From Marisa cornuarietis (lineage: Eukaryota > Mollusca > Gastropoda > Architaenioglossa > Ampullariidae): a stretch of DNA of 64,000 nt. The stretch lies in the NCBI GenBank assembly GCA_004794655.1, contig SMMW01000565.1:2994001-3058000 (forward strand), written 5' to 3'. Of the stretch, positions 37,130 to 49,375 are shown piece after piece; within the stretch, counting starts at the first letter, position 1, and each line of letters opens with the position of its first letter. The position numbers were made by a program, and so were the translations under genes. Under the pieces are notes generated by a model. The model ran no database searches and was not told the DNA's origin. It saw only the letters and a list, made by a program, of their open reading frames with translations.

Positions 37130-38581
37130 ACTTCATCTTCAGTGAAGTTACTCCGGGATGTGATAGGCGCAGTTTTTACCCTGAGGTATTTATCCTGAAG
37201 TATCTGGCCCAGGACAGCTGTGGTCGCTCGTCCCCAAGAGGCAGCGGCGATTTGTGTTATGTCTAGTGGAGGCGTCAGTGATTTTTTTTTCAGATATATT
37301 CGTGAAACATATGTATTTTATTGGATCAGTGGAGCACCAGGCTCCAGTGACTGTAATTAATAGTGTTGTTAAAAAACAGTATCAAGCGAGAGCGGTATAA
37401 AAGTGACCTTGTGTCGAACTATAAAAGCTAGTTTTCTTCTGTTGACAATCAAACTGAGGAAAAGAAACTTTTTCGTTTAGGACTGTGGAATTGGAATCGT
37501 CAGATAAAAATAAGAATTAACTGGGAACGTATCTTAAGCTCTCGGGTTTTTTCATTAATAATGTATTTTTATTGACGAATGTAACATAATTTCTCCATAA
37601 ATCACTGTAGACAGGGCCTACATAGAGGCAGATTTTGTTGTTTTGTTTACCACAGAGAGAAAAGATCACGCAAATAGTCGGACGACTGCGTGATTATGAG
37701 CTTCTGTGACAATCAGAGTAAAACCATCTCTTATTGACATCAAAGATGATATATCATATAAAGTATTTGTTGACATTAAAACCCTATGTTCTCGTTCTTA
37801 ATCTAGATAGTGCAATTCTGTACCATGTGGATGTTACAGTTAATAAATATTTCTCTGGCTACATACAGTTAACTTCACTAGATGTAACCAGCATTTAGTA
37901 CACTTTACATATGTAAAGACTTACAGAGGCTGTCTGCCCACTTCGCCACACATCATCACATTTGAAGAATGAAGGAGTACATCTAGGCAAAGTTTTATAG
38001 CAATTGTGATTTTTTCCTACTTTTCTCTAAACCTCAAATTTCAGCACTGTATGTCAGCATTAGTTTTACCTGGGAGTCAACGAGTTTCCAGAAGACAGAG
38101 ATATCATATGAGTTCACGGGGTTGTTTTTTTAGGAGTTTAAAATTTTCTATCACTCCTTTCTTTTCTTTCATGCATAATTCATAATGCCACATTAAAGTC
38201 ATCTTGAGAAGTACATTCCTGGATTGTTGCTATTTGTCAGCTTCACTGCTGTACTTTCATAAGAACATTGGGTGGAGAGAGAGAGAGAGAGGTTAGCTCT
38301 ATCTGAACGCCTGCAAGCTGATAAGGTGCTATTGTGTAGGACTGAAAAGCACCAGGTGTGAGCGGTGTTCATTACATATATGTTTGCCTTTTTTTTCCAG
38401 CGTGGGATTAAGATTTCTTTTCCTCTCTTTCCACCGTCTGTTGTTGAGAAGGCAGACAACCCAGCGTTTCTTTTGAGAGAGATTTACCTGGTGATGACCA
38501 CCACAACCGCTGCCTCTCACCATCGTCTCGTGCACATCACACTGATAGTACGTTCAATAGGAAGCCGCTGTATTCATACTG

Positions 38582-38583
<2 letters not shown>
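37130..38583. other. CpG-poor non-coding stretch (possible 3' UTR at its start)
   Basis: AT-rich and mostly lacking CpG. No supported coding exon. A good acceptor (T-run ending CCAG at 38,400) opens about 30 codons, but no convincing donor follows before a (GT)n array. Confidence 0.4.

Positions 38584-38661
<78 letters not shown>
38584..38661. repeat. (GT)39 microsatellite
   Basis: 78 bases of GT repeat. A second TG/CG/TG alternating tract (Z-DNA-prone) lies at 38,847-38,879. Confidence 0.97.
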
Positions 38662-38663
<2 letters not shown>

Positions 38664-39829
38664 TGACGTCACGAGATCCAGGATCCTGCATGGATTATCA
38701 AACCACTTCGATCAGCAGGAGAAGCTTTTCTTAGACGTCACTTCACAATCCCAGCTTCCCTTGGATGTCACAGCCTCCGCTACCTTTTGTTGTCACGCAC
38801 GTCACATTCCTCAGTTATTGCCCTGCGTCACATGCCCCAAACCCTCTGTGTGTGTGCGCGCGCGCGTGTGTGTGTGTGTTCGCATACGTCACAACATCGT
38901 CTCTGTATAGTCGTGTACTTTATAATTCCACTCATTGTGTACTTGCGTATGTCACAGCCCACATTCCCTACGTTCCCTGAATACTCGCGAGCGTCACTTG
39001 GACTGCCTCACCCCACCGGCCACCCCACCCGCTTTTCTTACCCCAGGCGCAGCTGTACACGACCTACCGATTGCTTGCTGTCTGCGACAACCAGCAGAAA
39101 GGAGGTGAGCGAGCCATTCGATGCTTCTGCTGCATTGTTACAGAGATTACATGAATTACATGAGTAAATGCAGGAGACGTGTATCGCTGCGGGGAGACCG
39201 ATGCGTTAATAAACGTTAAGCCAGGGCGCCTCTACCCCGCGCGTCTTGGTTACTTTGATCGTCTGCTTCAACATTACGTACACCAGGAACCGCTAAGACA
39301 CTTCCTTGCCTCATGCAAGTTTTAGCAAGTATCTGACTCTCCATGAAAATTGGAAAGCAAACAACTTCAATAAGCAGGCGCCGAGCGTACGCCGAGACCA
39401 AGTAAAAGAAAGCTGGCCGAATGCTAAGCTTTGATCCCATGCTTAGGCAACGCTCTCGAAGGTCAATGAAAGTCTCACAATTTATAATCAGAACAAGTTA
39501 CTTGCTTGCGTAGGACCTGCCACTGTCATGAGACATGCAAAATGTATTTTAATGCAAATTACTCGCCCAAAATGAGATAAATTTCGCCTTTCGCTGGTTG
39601 ATTAAATCCGAAAAAAACCCACCGTAGAAGTCACATTAGCGCCCACCAAACAAACTCTGGACGAGGTGCTGCTTCACAGCCCTTTCTGCCATTGTTAGTT
39701 GAATGTTACACTGGGAAAAATCTGGATTTTATTATCATCATTGTCATCCTGCTCCTCTTCAAATTCATGTGTTCCAGATTTGATGGCTATAAATTCTTGT
39801 GAAGCACAAAGGAAGCAATATTGATTTTA

Positions 39830-39830
<1 letters not shown>

Positions 39831-39909
<79 letters not shown>
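39831..39909. repeat. (ATC)26 trinucleotide array
   Basis: 79 bases of perfect ATC repeat. The minus-strand frame reads as poly-aspartate and is an artefact of the repeat. Confidence 0.97.
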
Positions 39910-40274
39910 ATGCACATGAAGTAGATTATGAACTGAAAAATGCATATTGATATATGGAAGCGAAAGGATCTGTGACTCATGAAGGAAGAGGACAAATTAA
40001 GCGTCTTGAAAATATTATATCGGTGGATTTGCACTGCTTCCATGCCGACAGCTTGTGAACTCATTACGCATTCTGCAGACTACCCTATGTGCAGCAACAA
40101 TAAAAGTCACCTATGTGATCCATTTTATGAGTGACATAGTCGGTGTTGAAAGGAGCATTTGCAGCCTGAATTACAATTTTTCAAATGATTCGAGCAAGCT
40201 AAGAGCAGCTGCTAGTTATATATCTTTCATCATCACATATGGCATTCCATAGAAAACATGTTTGAAATGGGATA

Positions 40275-40275
<1 letters not shown>

Positions 40276-40346
<71 letters not shown>
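40276..40346. repeat. (TG)35 microsatellite
   Basis: About 71 bases of TG repeat. A shorter TG run lies at 40,800-40,825. Confidence 0.97.
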
Positions 40347-40347
<1 letters not shown>

Positions 40348-40792
40348 TTTATAAAGCGTCGAGAGCTTGTCCGTCGGACTGGGACATGTCGCTAATTTAT
40401 TACTATTATTACTGCCATCATAAGCATTTTTTTTTTGTCGTTGTTTTGCTGCATTCCCGCAAACAGCATTTTGTCCACCGGATGGTTTGAGCATGCCGTG
40501 TTGCAGCAGCTGGTGCAGCAGGACAACATGTATCGTGAGGTGAATGGTTCTCTGAAGGTGAGCGGTACAGTTGCAGCAAACTTGTCACGATGCGACTGTT
40601 CACCGCACGATCGATCACAACGGCTGTTCACAGCGATTGTTCTCACACGCTGTTCGACAGGTCGACAACTCTTCTTGCTAGAGATGTCGATGGTGACTCT
40701 AAAAGGGTAAGAGTGAGGGAGGGGTTTGACCCCCTTCATCGTTTTTTTTAAAAATCCTTCTTTATCCCTTTGTCCCATTTCCTCTTTCTCTC

Positions 40793-40825
<33 letters not shown>

Positions 40826-42135
40826 TGCCTCAGTGGTCAATCTATTTGTGTACACGGATTCTGATCGGCCATGAAAGACTGTCTCCAGATGAGTCTATGT
40901 TGCGGGCGTATGAGGGTCTACAACCGTACATCTTGTCGAACCGTTACATCAGACAACCCTTGCTTCGCTTCAGTAGACACTTATTTTAAGAAAAGAAGAG
41001 ACAGCTCTACACTGAAGTATGGTAATTTATACAAAAAATACACCCGGTAATGCAATAAAACGGCAGTCACTATCTCATCGCCAGTTGATTTGGCTTTCTG
41101 CCAGGAAAATCCTTCCGCCCCCACCTACCAACATGCACACACCCACAAAACACTCACCCACATTGTAAATCTAAAAAATCGCCTCCCAATTTTTGTCCTT
41201 ATCCGACGTCCTATCTTTTCAATCAAAACCAAGTTTTAGCTTTCTGATTCTCTGAAAATAACCTGACATTACAACGTGCAAATGCAGATAAATAAATCAT
41301 TCACGAAAAAAGAGGCTTGCTTTGTAATAACAGCACTCTGCGACTTTCCCTCAAATCGATTCGAACCCCTCTGCCCGCGAGGTGTGGGTTCGAGAAATGT
41401 CAGTTGCTGTGACTTCGAGTGACATCATGATATAGTTCAATGTGTGTGTGTATATATGTATATATATATTTATATTCTTCAAGTGCATACATCACCTAGA
41501 AACATGTGATCTCAATCGGTGGAGGATGCCATCGAGTTCCACCGACGCGCTGATACTTCTCTGATTCATTTGAAGGTTCCAGTTTTTATTTTCCATCTAC
41601 GCAGGTTTTTCAATAGCTTTCACTCTCCTGACTTACATTTTCATGCGTTGGACAAAGGTGGCTGAATGAAACATGTAGATGGAATGTTTTATTGTCTGTT
41701 TTTAATTTGGTTTTTCATATTTTAATTTTTTATTCATTTGTTATATATTTTTATGTTTTTCATCTTATTATTTTGAGCACACATCTAGGATGCATAGGTA
41801 CACATTTAATAAAAATAAGTTTCCCATGACTCACAATATCATGGACAGAAGGAATAAACGTATGTTTATTTATTTAGTCATTTATTATCGGCAAGAAGTC
41901 ATGACATATTGCGTAATATCCAATTTCAAAGGAAGTATGGAGAATTGGAATAAAGAACAAGAGAAGTTGCTCCCTACACGGTGACACGAGTGAGAGATTG
42001 AGGGAGAGAAGGGCTGAGTGGAGTAGGGAGAAGTATGGGTGGCGTATAATCGTGACTTCACAGCGTCTTCGGTCAACGTAGTGCCTCTGATAATTGCTAG
42101 GGACTAGGTTTCCTAGCCATCCTCTATACAAGACT
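40826..42135. other. Non-coding stretch, nothing recognised
   Basis: Low-complexity T-rich sequence at 41,640-41,770 and a (TA)n patch at 41,450-41,470. No exon supported. Confidence 0.5.
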
Positions 42136-42139
42136 AGGA

Positions 42140-42410
42140 CCCCCTCCCCCAGTATTGTAGTGGTTAAAACACTCGCTTGTTACCAATGTATTGAGAGATC
42201 CCGGCTTTAGATCTCTCCTCGGGGCATCCTCTGTATACGACATCTGTTCCCAGGGCCGGCCGTCGGAGGTTTTCTGCTGGTAGTCCTCCCCGCTCCATCA
42301 TCCCTCTCCCTCATTGTGAAATCACATCCAGGTGGAGGTACTTTCCTGCCAAACCAACCAACCGGTCTTGTAAATCTCGCAACCGTACATTCGACCGTCT
42401 TTTCATTGGC
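42140..42410 (+). mobile_element. tRNA-derived SINE-like element
   Basis: TGTAGTGGTTAAAACACTCG resembles a Pol III A box. It is followed about 35 bases later by GAGATCCCGGCTTTAGATCTC in the position of a B box, then by a non-tRNA body. This is the layout of tRNA-derived SINEs common in mollusc genomes. Ends and tail are not defined. Confidence 0.5.
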
Positions 42411-42714
42411 ACTAAGGTTATCCAAGAGTAGTAGAACGTGGAGAGAGAGAGAAAAACAGCGAACTGACAATGAGAGACAAATCGATATCACGAGAAGAGG
42501 AAGTTGGGGGCGGTGGGTAGGGTCGGTAAGGGTAATCTGCCTCGAGTCCTGCACGAAGATACACATCATCTTCAACAAACAGAGAAGAAACAAAAAAATA
42601 CGTATCATAAAAGCACAGATAACTGGTTTTTTTTAATTGCTTCCTCCTTGAGGCGATGTCGCATTGTGTTTGCAAGAAAAGAAACCTCAAAGAAAACTTT
42701 CCAATCCGAGCTCT

Positions 42715-42870
42715 AGAACAGGTGACACATCGACAGAAAAGCATGAGTCCCCCCCAGCCACCACTACCCCACTTGCTTCCTCCCTTTCTGAGATGGAAGA
42801 TATGAACCCACGACCATACCATCTTGATCGTAAAGACGACAACCGACCTTTTTACCACTGCATCGCCAGG
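42715..42870 (-). mobile_element. tRNA-derived SINE-like element (minus strand)
   Basis: On the minus strand GCAGTGGTAAAAAGGTCG (A-box-like) is followed by GTGGGTTCATATCTTCC (B-box-like) at tRNA spacing. A G-rich body runs towards lower coordinates. Confidence 0.5.
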
Positions 42871-45294
42871 GTAGCCCAGTGCTGACGCCTGCTAATGCAT
42901 ATTGTCGTCTTTTTAAAAAATTCCACCCACTTCTTTAAATTTTACGGGTGGACGGAAGAGCCAAGTCTGCTTTACTGCCGCCGTGTGAAGGCAGCTTTTT
43001 ATCTGCCGTCGAGCCCCGATAAATTAAAGTCGTCTCAAGAGCAGGGTGCACAAGATGCACAAGAGCAGAATGCCCCACATTTAAATGCGATAAATGGCGT
43101 GCCACGACAAGTAACGGATCAAGATGAACAACAGTTTGCAAAAGATGACAGTTGTCACGTGACGAGCATCGTGGATGGGCTAGTGGATAATTCAGTAGTA
43201 TGACTTCACAGTGTTTCAGTGTTCCTTTAACTGTGGGAAATTTCGCGGACTATTTTATATCAATCCGCCTTCATATCACTAGTTGGTAAGTGTTTTTTTT
43301 TTTGGGGGGGGGGTTGGTGGTGGTAGAGGTGAGACCTTTTTAGTGCGGCTATGGTTAAAAAGTGTGCGTACCGGAGTAGAATGGTTAGAAACATATGACT
43401 TTTCGCACTCATTGCGACAAGACTTAGAAAGAAGCCGTACCTGACCCGGCATTATGCGGGTAGATGACGGAGAGGACGGAAGGAGAGTGAAGAAGTTTAT
43501 AGATTTTGGGTGTGTTGGGTTTATGTGCGTATTTTGAAGACCACTACCTGCCCCATCGATATGTACATAGGGTTGTTTTTTTTCACCACAAAACCCAGAC
43601 TGTTTATCGCTTTAACGGTAATAGTAGGGTAGCAAGTGGGGTATGAGAATGTGACGTCATTGGTAGGACTAAAGTGAATAGAGTGCGCTGTGCGAGCGAG
43701 AGACAAACGGTTGGGTTAAGCACGAGTGGAGGAGAGTTGTTAGTAAGCTTGTCTGTTTTCCCACGTCACTTCAGTATTTGCAACAGCTTTTATTTCTATA
43801 TTTCTTTCTTTTCGTTTACGATCAAAACTTAATGCACCATGCGTCCTTTGGAGAAGATAATGCCATTTGTGCATACACACACCAAGGAGGACGCATGCAC
43901 CTTAATCTGACTGTTTTTAATCGCCCTCATGATTGTTGAACTCATTTCATGCAAATTATAGAACCATCGCATTCTTCTTTAAATTAGTTTTCTTTTTATA
44001 CCACAACTGTGTGGAATCGTATGTTCTATCATAATGCATTTTTTGTTATTGTTTTGCTTTTCTTTTATTATACCATCTTCTTCCCGAGTGGTCACGCCTG
44101 TGCATATGGACCACACGTTCTTTTATCAAGTTTTTTTTCTTTCTAGTTTAAGTACGAGACGAGGAATAATAAGAAAGAAATTGAGCGGTACAGCTTAAAA
44201 CCAACTACAGTAGTAAGAATGACTAGCATAAAACGTGTTCAGTCAACTGCCAGGGACTGGGTAATTTGCAAAAAACGGAAAGATGTATTTAATTACATTA
44301 GACTAAAAATTATTTAAAAAATATATTCTTTACAAAATACACACTTTGATCCTAAGCAAGAAGGGCATCTCAGATCAGAATGGGGTTACACATGTCACTT
44401 TGCCGCTTACAATACTTCCTCTATTGGTGTGGGGGTTTTATTTAAAAATAATTCTGTTAAAATTAAGAAAGTTTATAAAGATGAAACTGTAAATTAAAGT
44501 AATAATACAGCGTATGAGAGATTACCTTTTATTAGTTAACATCCATGGACCCCCCCCCCCCAATAAAGATAATCCAAAATTTTATGCAGAACTAGATCAC
44601 ACAAGCTACACAGATTAGTAAAGTTGTAATAAGATGAGGTCGGAATTTAGTTTTTGGATCCTAGCATAGACTATCAAAGCTACAAACATATAAATAATCA
44701 AAAAGCATGTGGAAGAGTGGAAACACTAATTGACAATTTGGAGCGTGCTGTGGCATGCCAGAAACGCAATATCTCTTATTGAAGAAATAGTAGTTTTATC
44801 TGGTGTTCATATTTCTGTTTCATATTGCTAATATGCAGTTTGCTGAACACAAATGTCCTGACAGACATGTTAGGCAATGCATTGGTATCTTTTCGAGTAC
44901 GATGTTCTGCCCGTTTCTCTCTCACCGGACTCAAAAGCATCAAACACAGGTTCTCTGTACTAGACCATACTGTTAAAATACAGCACAGACCTTCATTTGG
45001 TGAAATACAGTTCATACAGACACGGGAACTCTCCTTTCTTGCGGGTAATTTTCGTCTCCCTTTCGAGCAGCAGGTGAGAATGCCGATGTTTGAAGGATTA
45101 TATCACGGACATTGAAATGAATTATGTACTCGTATTTTAGGGATTATTATTATTTTAAAATGAACTAATCCCGATCATAAAGAAAAAAAATGGTCTTAAA
45201 GCTCTGAAGGCCTTTTTTAATCGTGGACGAACGTTTGATCTTGTTTGGACACACTTTGCCAAACCCAGTCAAATGTCTGTCCATATTTTTCTGG
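42871..45294. other. Mostly non-coding, two weak exon-like patches
   Basis: Around 43,010-43,203 a plus-strand frame of hydrophilic, Gln/Asp-rich character ends in TGA without a clear acceptor. At 44,839-45,073 a 235-base segment lies between an ATATGCAG acceptor and a CAG|GTGAGA donor and is open in one frame. Neither shows a recognisable family and neither is called as a gene. A C10 run lies at about 44,551. Confidence 0.4.
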
Positions 45295-45298
45295 TTAA

Positions 45299-45546
45299 CC
45301 CGCTTAGACCGGAATAAAAATATTTCTATGTTCAGAAACATGGGCTTAAAATTCACGATTTTGAAGACGATAGTGAAACTGCAGAGCCAGGCTCGTGGAG
45401 CACGAGCCACAATAGTAAGCGTATCGTTGCTCATTGTGTTCTGCCAGTAGGGCCACAATCGTGCAAAGAGAAAATCACGATCGTGGAGCAGAGCTCATCG
45501 CGCTCTACCAGGTAAGCCAGTAAACTGGCGCTTCGGATTCAGCGGG
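45299..45546. mobile_element. TTAA-flanked MITE (piggyBac-like), longer copy
   Basis: The element is bounded by TTAA on both sides (45,295-45,298 and 45,547-45,550). It has inverted ends CCCGCT...AGCGGG; including the TTAA, ten bases match perfectly (TTAACCCGCT/AGCGGGTTAA), with partial similarity beyond. TTAA duplication with CCC-starting ends is the hallmark of piggyBac-type elements. It has no coding capacity. It shares a long internal segment (AATATTTCTATGTT(C/T)A(G/A)AAACATGGGC...) with the copy at 58.4 kb. Confidence 0.8.
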
Positions 45547-45550
45547 TTAA

Positions 45551-46310
45551 GAACGGCCGTTAAACGCGTGCTCTTTCTTTCGTGTTTTTTTTTTTTTTTT
45601 GTGCCACGTCTCCAGCAAGGATTTCAGTTTCACCCTGACTTGCACAAAGCGCTCGGTCTGGGATGCCGTCTGCCCGTCCCCCGCGCAGTGTCGTCTGCTC
45701 GTATTTCATTTTTTCACAGCGACCCTTTTTTTCTTGGTCCTGTGAGCATGCTCGCCATGTGCTTTTCAATAGTTAGGTTTCGCCTCGAACAGAAGGGTCT
45801 AATGTTGGTCTTCCTTCTTTTAATTTTTTTTTTTTTTTTTGTTGCTTGCGGGTTGCTGCCCGTGAGAAGGACAACGTGAAACAAACCCAGAATCGGTCCC
45901 AGCCCTCACGCTCACGGAGTTTGAGAAATGTCGTCTGCAGTGTTTTTCAACCGACAACATGATATATTTCTATCGTTGTTTGAAAAACACGAGGAGGAAT
46001 GGAAAAGAAATTTACACAAAAAAAACCCAACAGATTACAGTTTGGAGTGGGGCATTCTGTTTAGATTGGTGTCCTGTGGCAACACCCAATAAGCGTTTAT
46101 CCGTTTTCATAGTTCCACGCGCAAACCTAAATTGTGGGTCATTAGATGTGTGGCTTTTACTCATAGCCTCACAGAAGTCTGTAACTTGTAAACTGAAGAT
46201 TTTCCCAAGTTTGGCAACAAAGCGCAGCACACTTCCGCTACCGACAGAAAGAGCACGGGGCATATACGTACTTAACCTGTTCCCAAAATTTTATCTTTTG
46301 TAATCGTGAA
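45551..46310. other. Non-coding stretch, nothing recognised
   Basis: T-runs at about 45,585-45,600 and 45,823-45,840. No supported gene. Confidence 0.45.
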
Positions 46311-46324
46311 TTCATACTTTACTT

Positions 46325-47950
46325 GCATCTCTTCCTTGACAGTTCATCGCCGTGTACCCCGCGGCCTGCCTCTCTTTCTTCGCCCCTGATGGTTTCAATC
46401 TGAGGGGAGTTTGTGGAGGTCTGGTTTTGTCCATCCGCAGGACGTTGCCCAGTCACTTCCTTCGTCTCTGCTTCACCCTCAGCACGATGCTGTTGATGCC
46501 TGTACTCACTTCGTTGCTCGTGACTCGCTGTGTCCAGAGTTCTGAGAATCTGACGAAAGCATCGTCCCTGGAAGCCTATGAGCCGCATTTCTTATTGGTT
46601 GTCTAGGTTCCTGGGGCAGATAGGAGAACTGAGTGCACATTTGATTTGTATATCTTCAGTTTGGAATGGTCTGCAACTGGTAATTGTCCTATAGAGAGGA
46701 GTGATGTCTGTCTTTAGCTTATCTGCAGTGATTCAAACTCTGTTTCCTTTTGTTTGATAGTCTCTTCTCTCTCCTGCTGTGTGATGTGTCCACGTTTCAT
46801 TAATACTAATACTAATAATGAAAACAACGTGTGATTTATATATGGCATAATCATGCTCACGAAGGAGCATGCTCTAAAACGTGCAGATATGTAATAAAGA
46901 CAAACATAGAAGACACAAAGAGAAATTGGGGAACAAACAGTAAGGATGGAGGCTGTCAAAACTCTGTAGAGGAAGACCAGCAGGCGGACTAGTAAATTGA
47001 CTGTAATCACAGCTATTGACAACTGTGTTGATTGGTGTGAAAAGTAATGTCACATTATGGACTATTCTTCCATTCTCCCGCATTTTTATGGATGTTTCTT
47101 TCTCTGTGTCAGATTAGTATCTCTTGTGAAGTGCTCCTCCCATCGGATAAGTTTGTGTTTCTTTTTCATAAGGACTTTGTCTTCTGTCTTTTACTAATGT
47201 CGTCTTACTGGTGAATCCTACAGTCACAGTCTTAGTTATCTTATATACTGTCCTGGTGTCACCCTTTAAGGCTGCCAACTGTGCTTCAAGTGCTAAATTC
47301 TCTGTGTATGCTTTTTGGACACCTTTCTTTACAGCGATGTTCTATTCCACGCTCCCTGTAAACATGTGTTGCTTTGCTCTGTTCTCAATGAACTGCCAGG
47401 TTTTTTTTTTAAAGATACACTCATTTTCTTTCTCTCTCTCTTAAGCCCAGTCTTTGCTGGTATCGAGAAATGTCTTCTGTACATGTTCACAAGGGGCATT
47501 GATGCTGGTATACCTTTCAAGGCCTGGAAACTGCTGGTCAGTTCCAGAACGAACTGGGACTCCATTGTTGGATCTTTCAATTCTGCTTGAATCAAGGTCA
47601 CTCACTGTTCTTCTTCCTTGTCTTCTTCAGTTTTATCTGATGTTTGGGAACATTATCTGATGTTTGCTCAGCACAAGGTGATGGCTTCTGCTGGTGTCTG
47701 CCCCCTCCCCCTACTCGTTACTTTGACGTCCCCCGTGAACCTCTTCCATTTCTGGTTGATGGCTACATGGTTGATTTGATTTGTGGTTCTTCTGCCGGGC
47801 GATGTCCACGTCAGTTCGTGTATGATCTTACGTTAAAAGATGGTTCCACAAATCGCCAGTCCATTCTAGACACTAGACACAGGTCCATAAATCGTTGCAC
47901 GTTGCCCTGTCTCCCTCTAACTCCTTCTCCCCCCACCCCCACCTTCGATT
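46325..47950 (-). mobile_element. Degenerate RTE-type LINE with internal deletion and nested insertion
   Basis: Minus-strand translations give recognisable pieces in the right order. At about 47,820-47,719 is the end of an AP endonuclease (HELTWTSPGRRTTNQINHVA). At about 47,600-47,440 is a linker resembling LKDP....F.LEL..RF.AL. At about 47,340-47,100 is the region before the reverse transcriptase, with GDTRTVYKITKTVT and RWEEHF in different frames. At about 46,590-46,325 is the C-terminus (CFRQILRT then, in another frame, NVLRMDKTRPPQ). The reverse transcriptase palm is missing and the frame is broken several times, so the copy is dead. A different LINE tail occupies 46,798-46,990 between the two halves. 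Confidence 0.75.
46798..46990 (-). mobile_element. LINE 3'-tail copy C (nested, diverged)
   Basis: On the minus strand it reads ...TTTAGAGCATGCTCCTTCGTGAGCATGATTATGCCATATATAAAT... followed by an ATT/AGT-type tail. This matches the 3' ends at 49.4-49.9 kb and 53.6-54.1 kb. It interrupts the RTE remnant. Confidence 0.65.
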
Positions 47951-49370
47951 TTTAAGTCCCCGTTACAATAAGTATATCACGTTTTTATGTTTTGTATTTT
48001 TAGTCTAAAAGATTGCTGTAGAAAAGGTCTAACCTCCTTTGTGGCTTCGTCTGTGTGCACTGTAAAATATTAGTCTTTACATACTTGAAGAAGAATCTCG
48101 CTCTAATGGCCGGAGTGCTGACCGGCTCCCACCCTAACAGACTCTCCTTCGCCTTGTTGTCCATGATGATGTATCACTGACCTTCATACCTACGATGTAA
48201 TTTTGGGATCAAAGTTACTGAACACAGGTGATTTTTTTGAAATCCTGATAGAAAATGTCGCCCGGATACTGCTGAGTTTTCTGTTAGCACAAAGTTCACT
48301 CTTCGTATCGCTTGCAACCGCACTTTTTAGAAATTGACCATCGGGAAATCAGATGAAACTAATGTTCTCCTGCCTTTTTTTTTGTTTTTTTTAATTTACC
48401 GTTGCAACAGCTTGTAACACAAAGGTGATCTTTGTCCACCCATCTCTTTACGTTCATATGTCTCGGTAACGGCAACTGAGTGGCTAGCAGCCTTAACCCC
48501 CCCCCCTTCCGTTTTAACCAACGACGAATGTGTACTGCGCATGCGCTGAATAATCGACGGAATACCAACATTCAATACTTTGTCGTCTGGCACGAATTTG
48601 TGCCGAGAGGCGAGAGTGCGCGGGAGGAGACATAAAGAGGGTATTGATGAGATCCACCATGTAACAGCTTTGAATGGCGTGGCGTGGGTGAGGATATCAG
48701 ATTTGCCACAACACATGTGGGGGGTAGAGAGGGATGGCGAATATGTAATAACCTGTCATCTCTATGTTGCGATAGCCTGCATCGTGAGTGAGTGTGCATA
48801 TCCCATACAGCCTGCAAACATACAAAACTTTCATATGTCATAGATAAGTATGTTCGTGCAATCATGCTTGCAGTAGCACATTTGAAATCTCAAAGATTGC
48901 CGTACACCCGAAACGCCATACGGAAATGTGTTTTGCAGGTTCGACGATCTCCCAACGGTTGGAAAGGGCTGACAACTCCTGTTCCCAGAGAAACAAGAGT
49001 GGACGCTCTCGCTTGACTGACGTGCGTATTATCAATCCCAGTTATTTCCCCGCTGAAACCTTGATGGACTGGGCACGATAAGAGAGCACTGTCAGGGGAG
49101 AGCACCACCACGCGGCTCGCGCCTGCAAAGCCGCAACAGGAAAATCGGCTTGTGAATAATTCTGCGCCGAGCGGGATCGTCTGGCACACAAGAGAGGGAG
49201 GCGTCCTACACAATCGATGAAGTTATCGAGTAGCAACTTTGTCGACAGGGATAAAACTCAACTCGTTATCTCGCTATGTCCGTCCAACACGCATTTTGAC
49301 GAGGGTGGCCACATAATTAGGGAACATTGGCTACGTTGGGACAAGGCTGGGACCACGTTGGGAGAAATCT
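47951..49370. other. Non-coding stretch
   Basis: No supported gene. Contains a C9 run near 48,498 and a perfect NRF1-type palindrome TGCGCATGCGCT at about 48,536-48,547. Confidence 0.45.
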
Positions 49371-49375
49371 GTTGT

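Noticed and set aside
38365..38910. 181-codon frame containing a long Cys-Val run
   Set aside because: Most of it is a translated (GT)n microsatellite. The first 30 codons follow a good acceptor but no convincing donor follows.
39765..40064. Poly-aspartate frame (and similar His-Thr, Cys-Val and Asp frames at 40.2-40.5 kb and 54.4-54.6 kb)
   Set aside because: Microsatellite translations without coding support.
39831..40346. Regular repeats considered as a CRISPR array
   Set aside because: They are simple trinucleotide and dinucleotide arrays without spacers, in a eukaryotic genome.
41340..41420. GATTCGAACCCC and GGGTTCGAG tRNA-like strings
   Set aside because: No A box at the right distance and no cloverleaf could be drawn; not called as tRNA or SINE.
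46352..46606. 84-codon plus-strand frame
   Set aside because: Antisense of the RTE LINE C-terminus on the minus strand.
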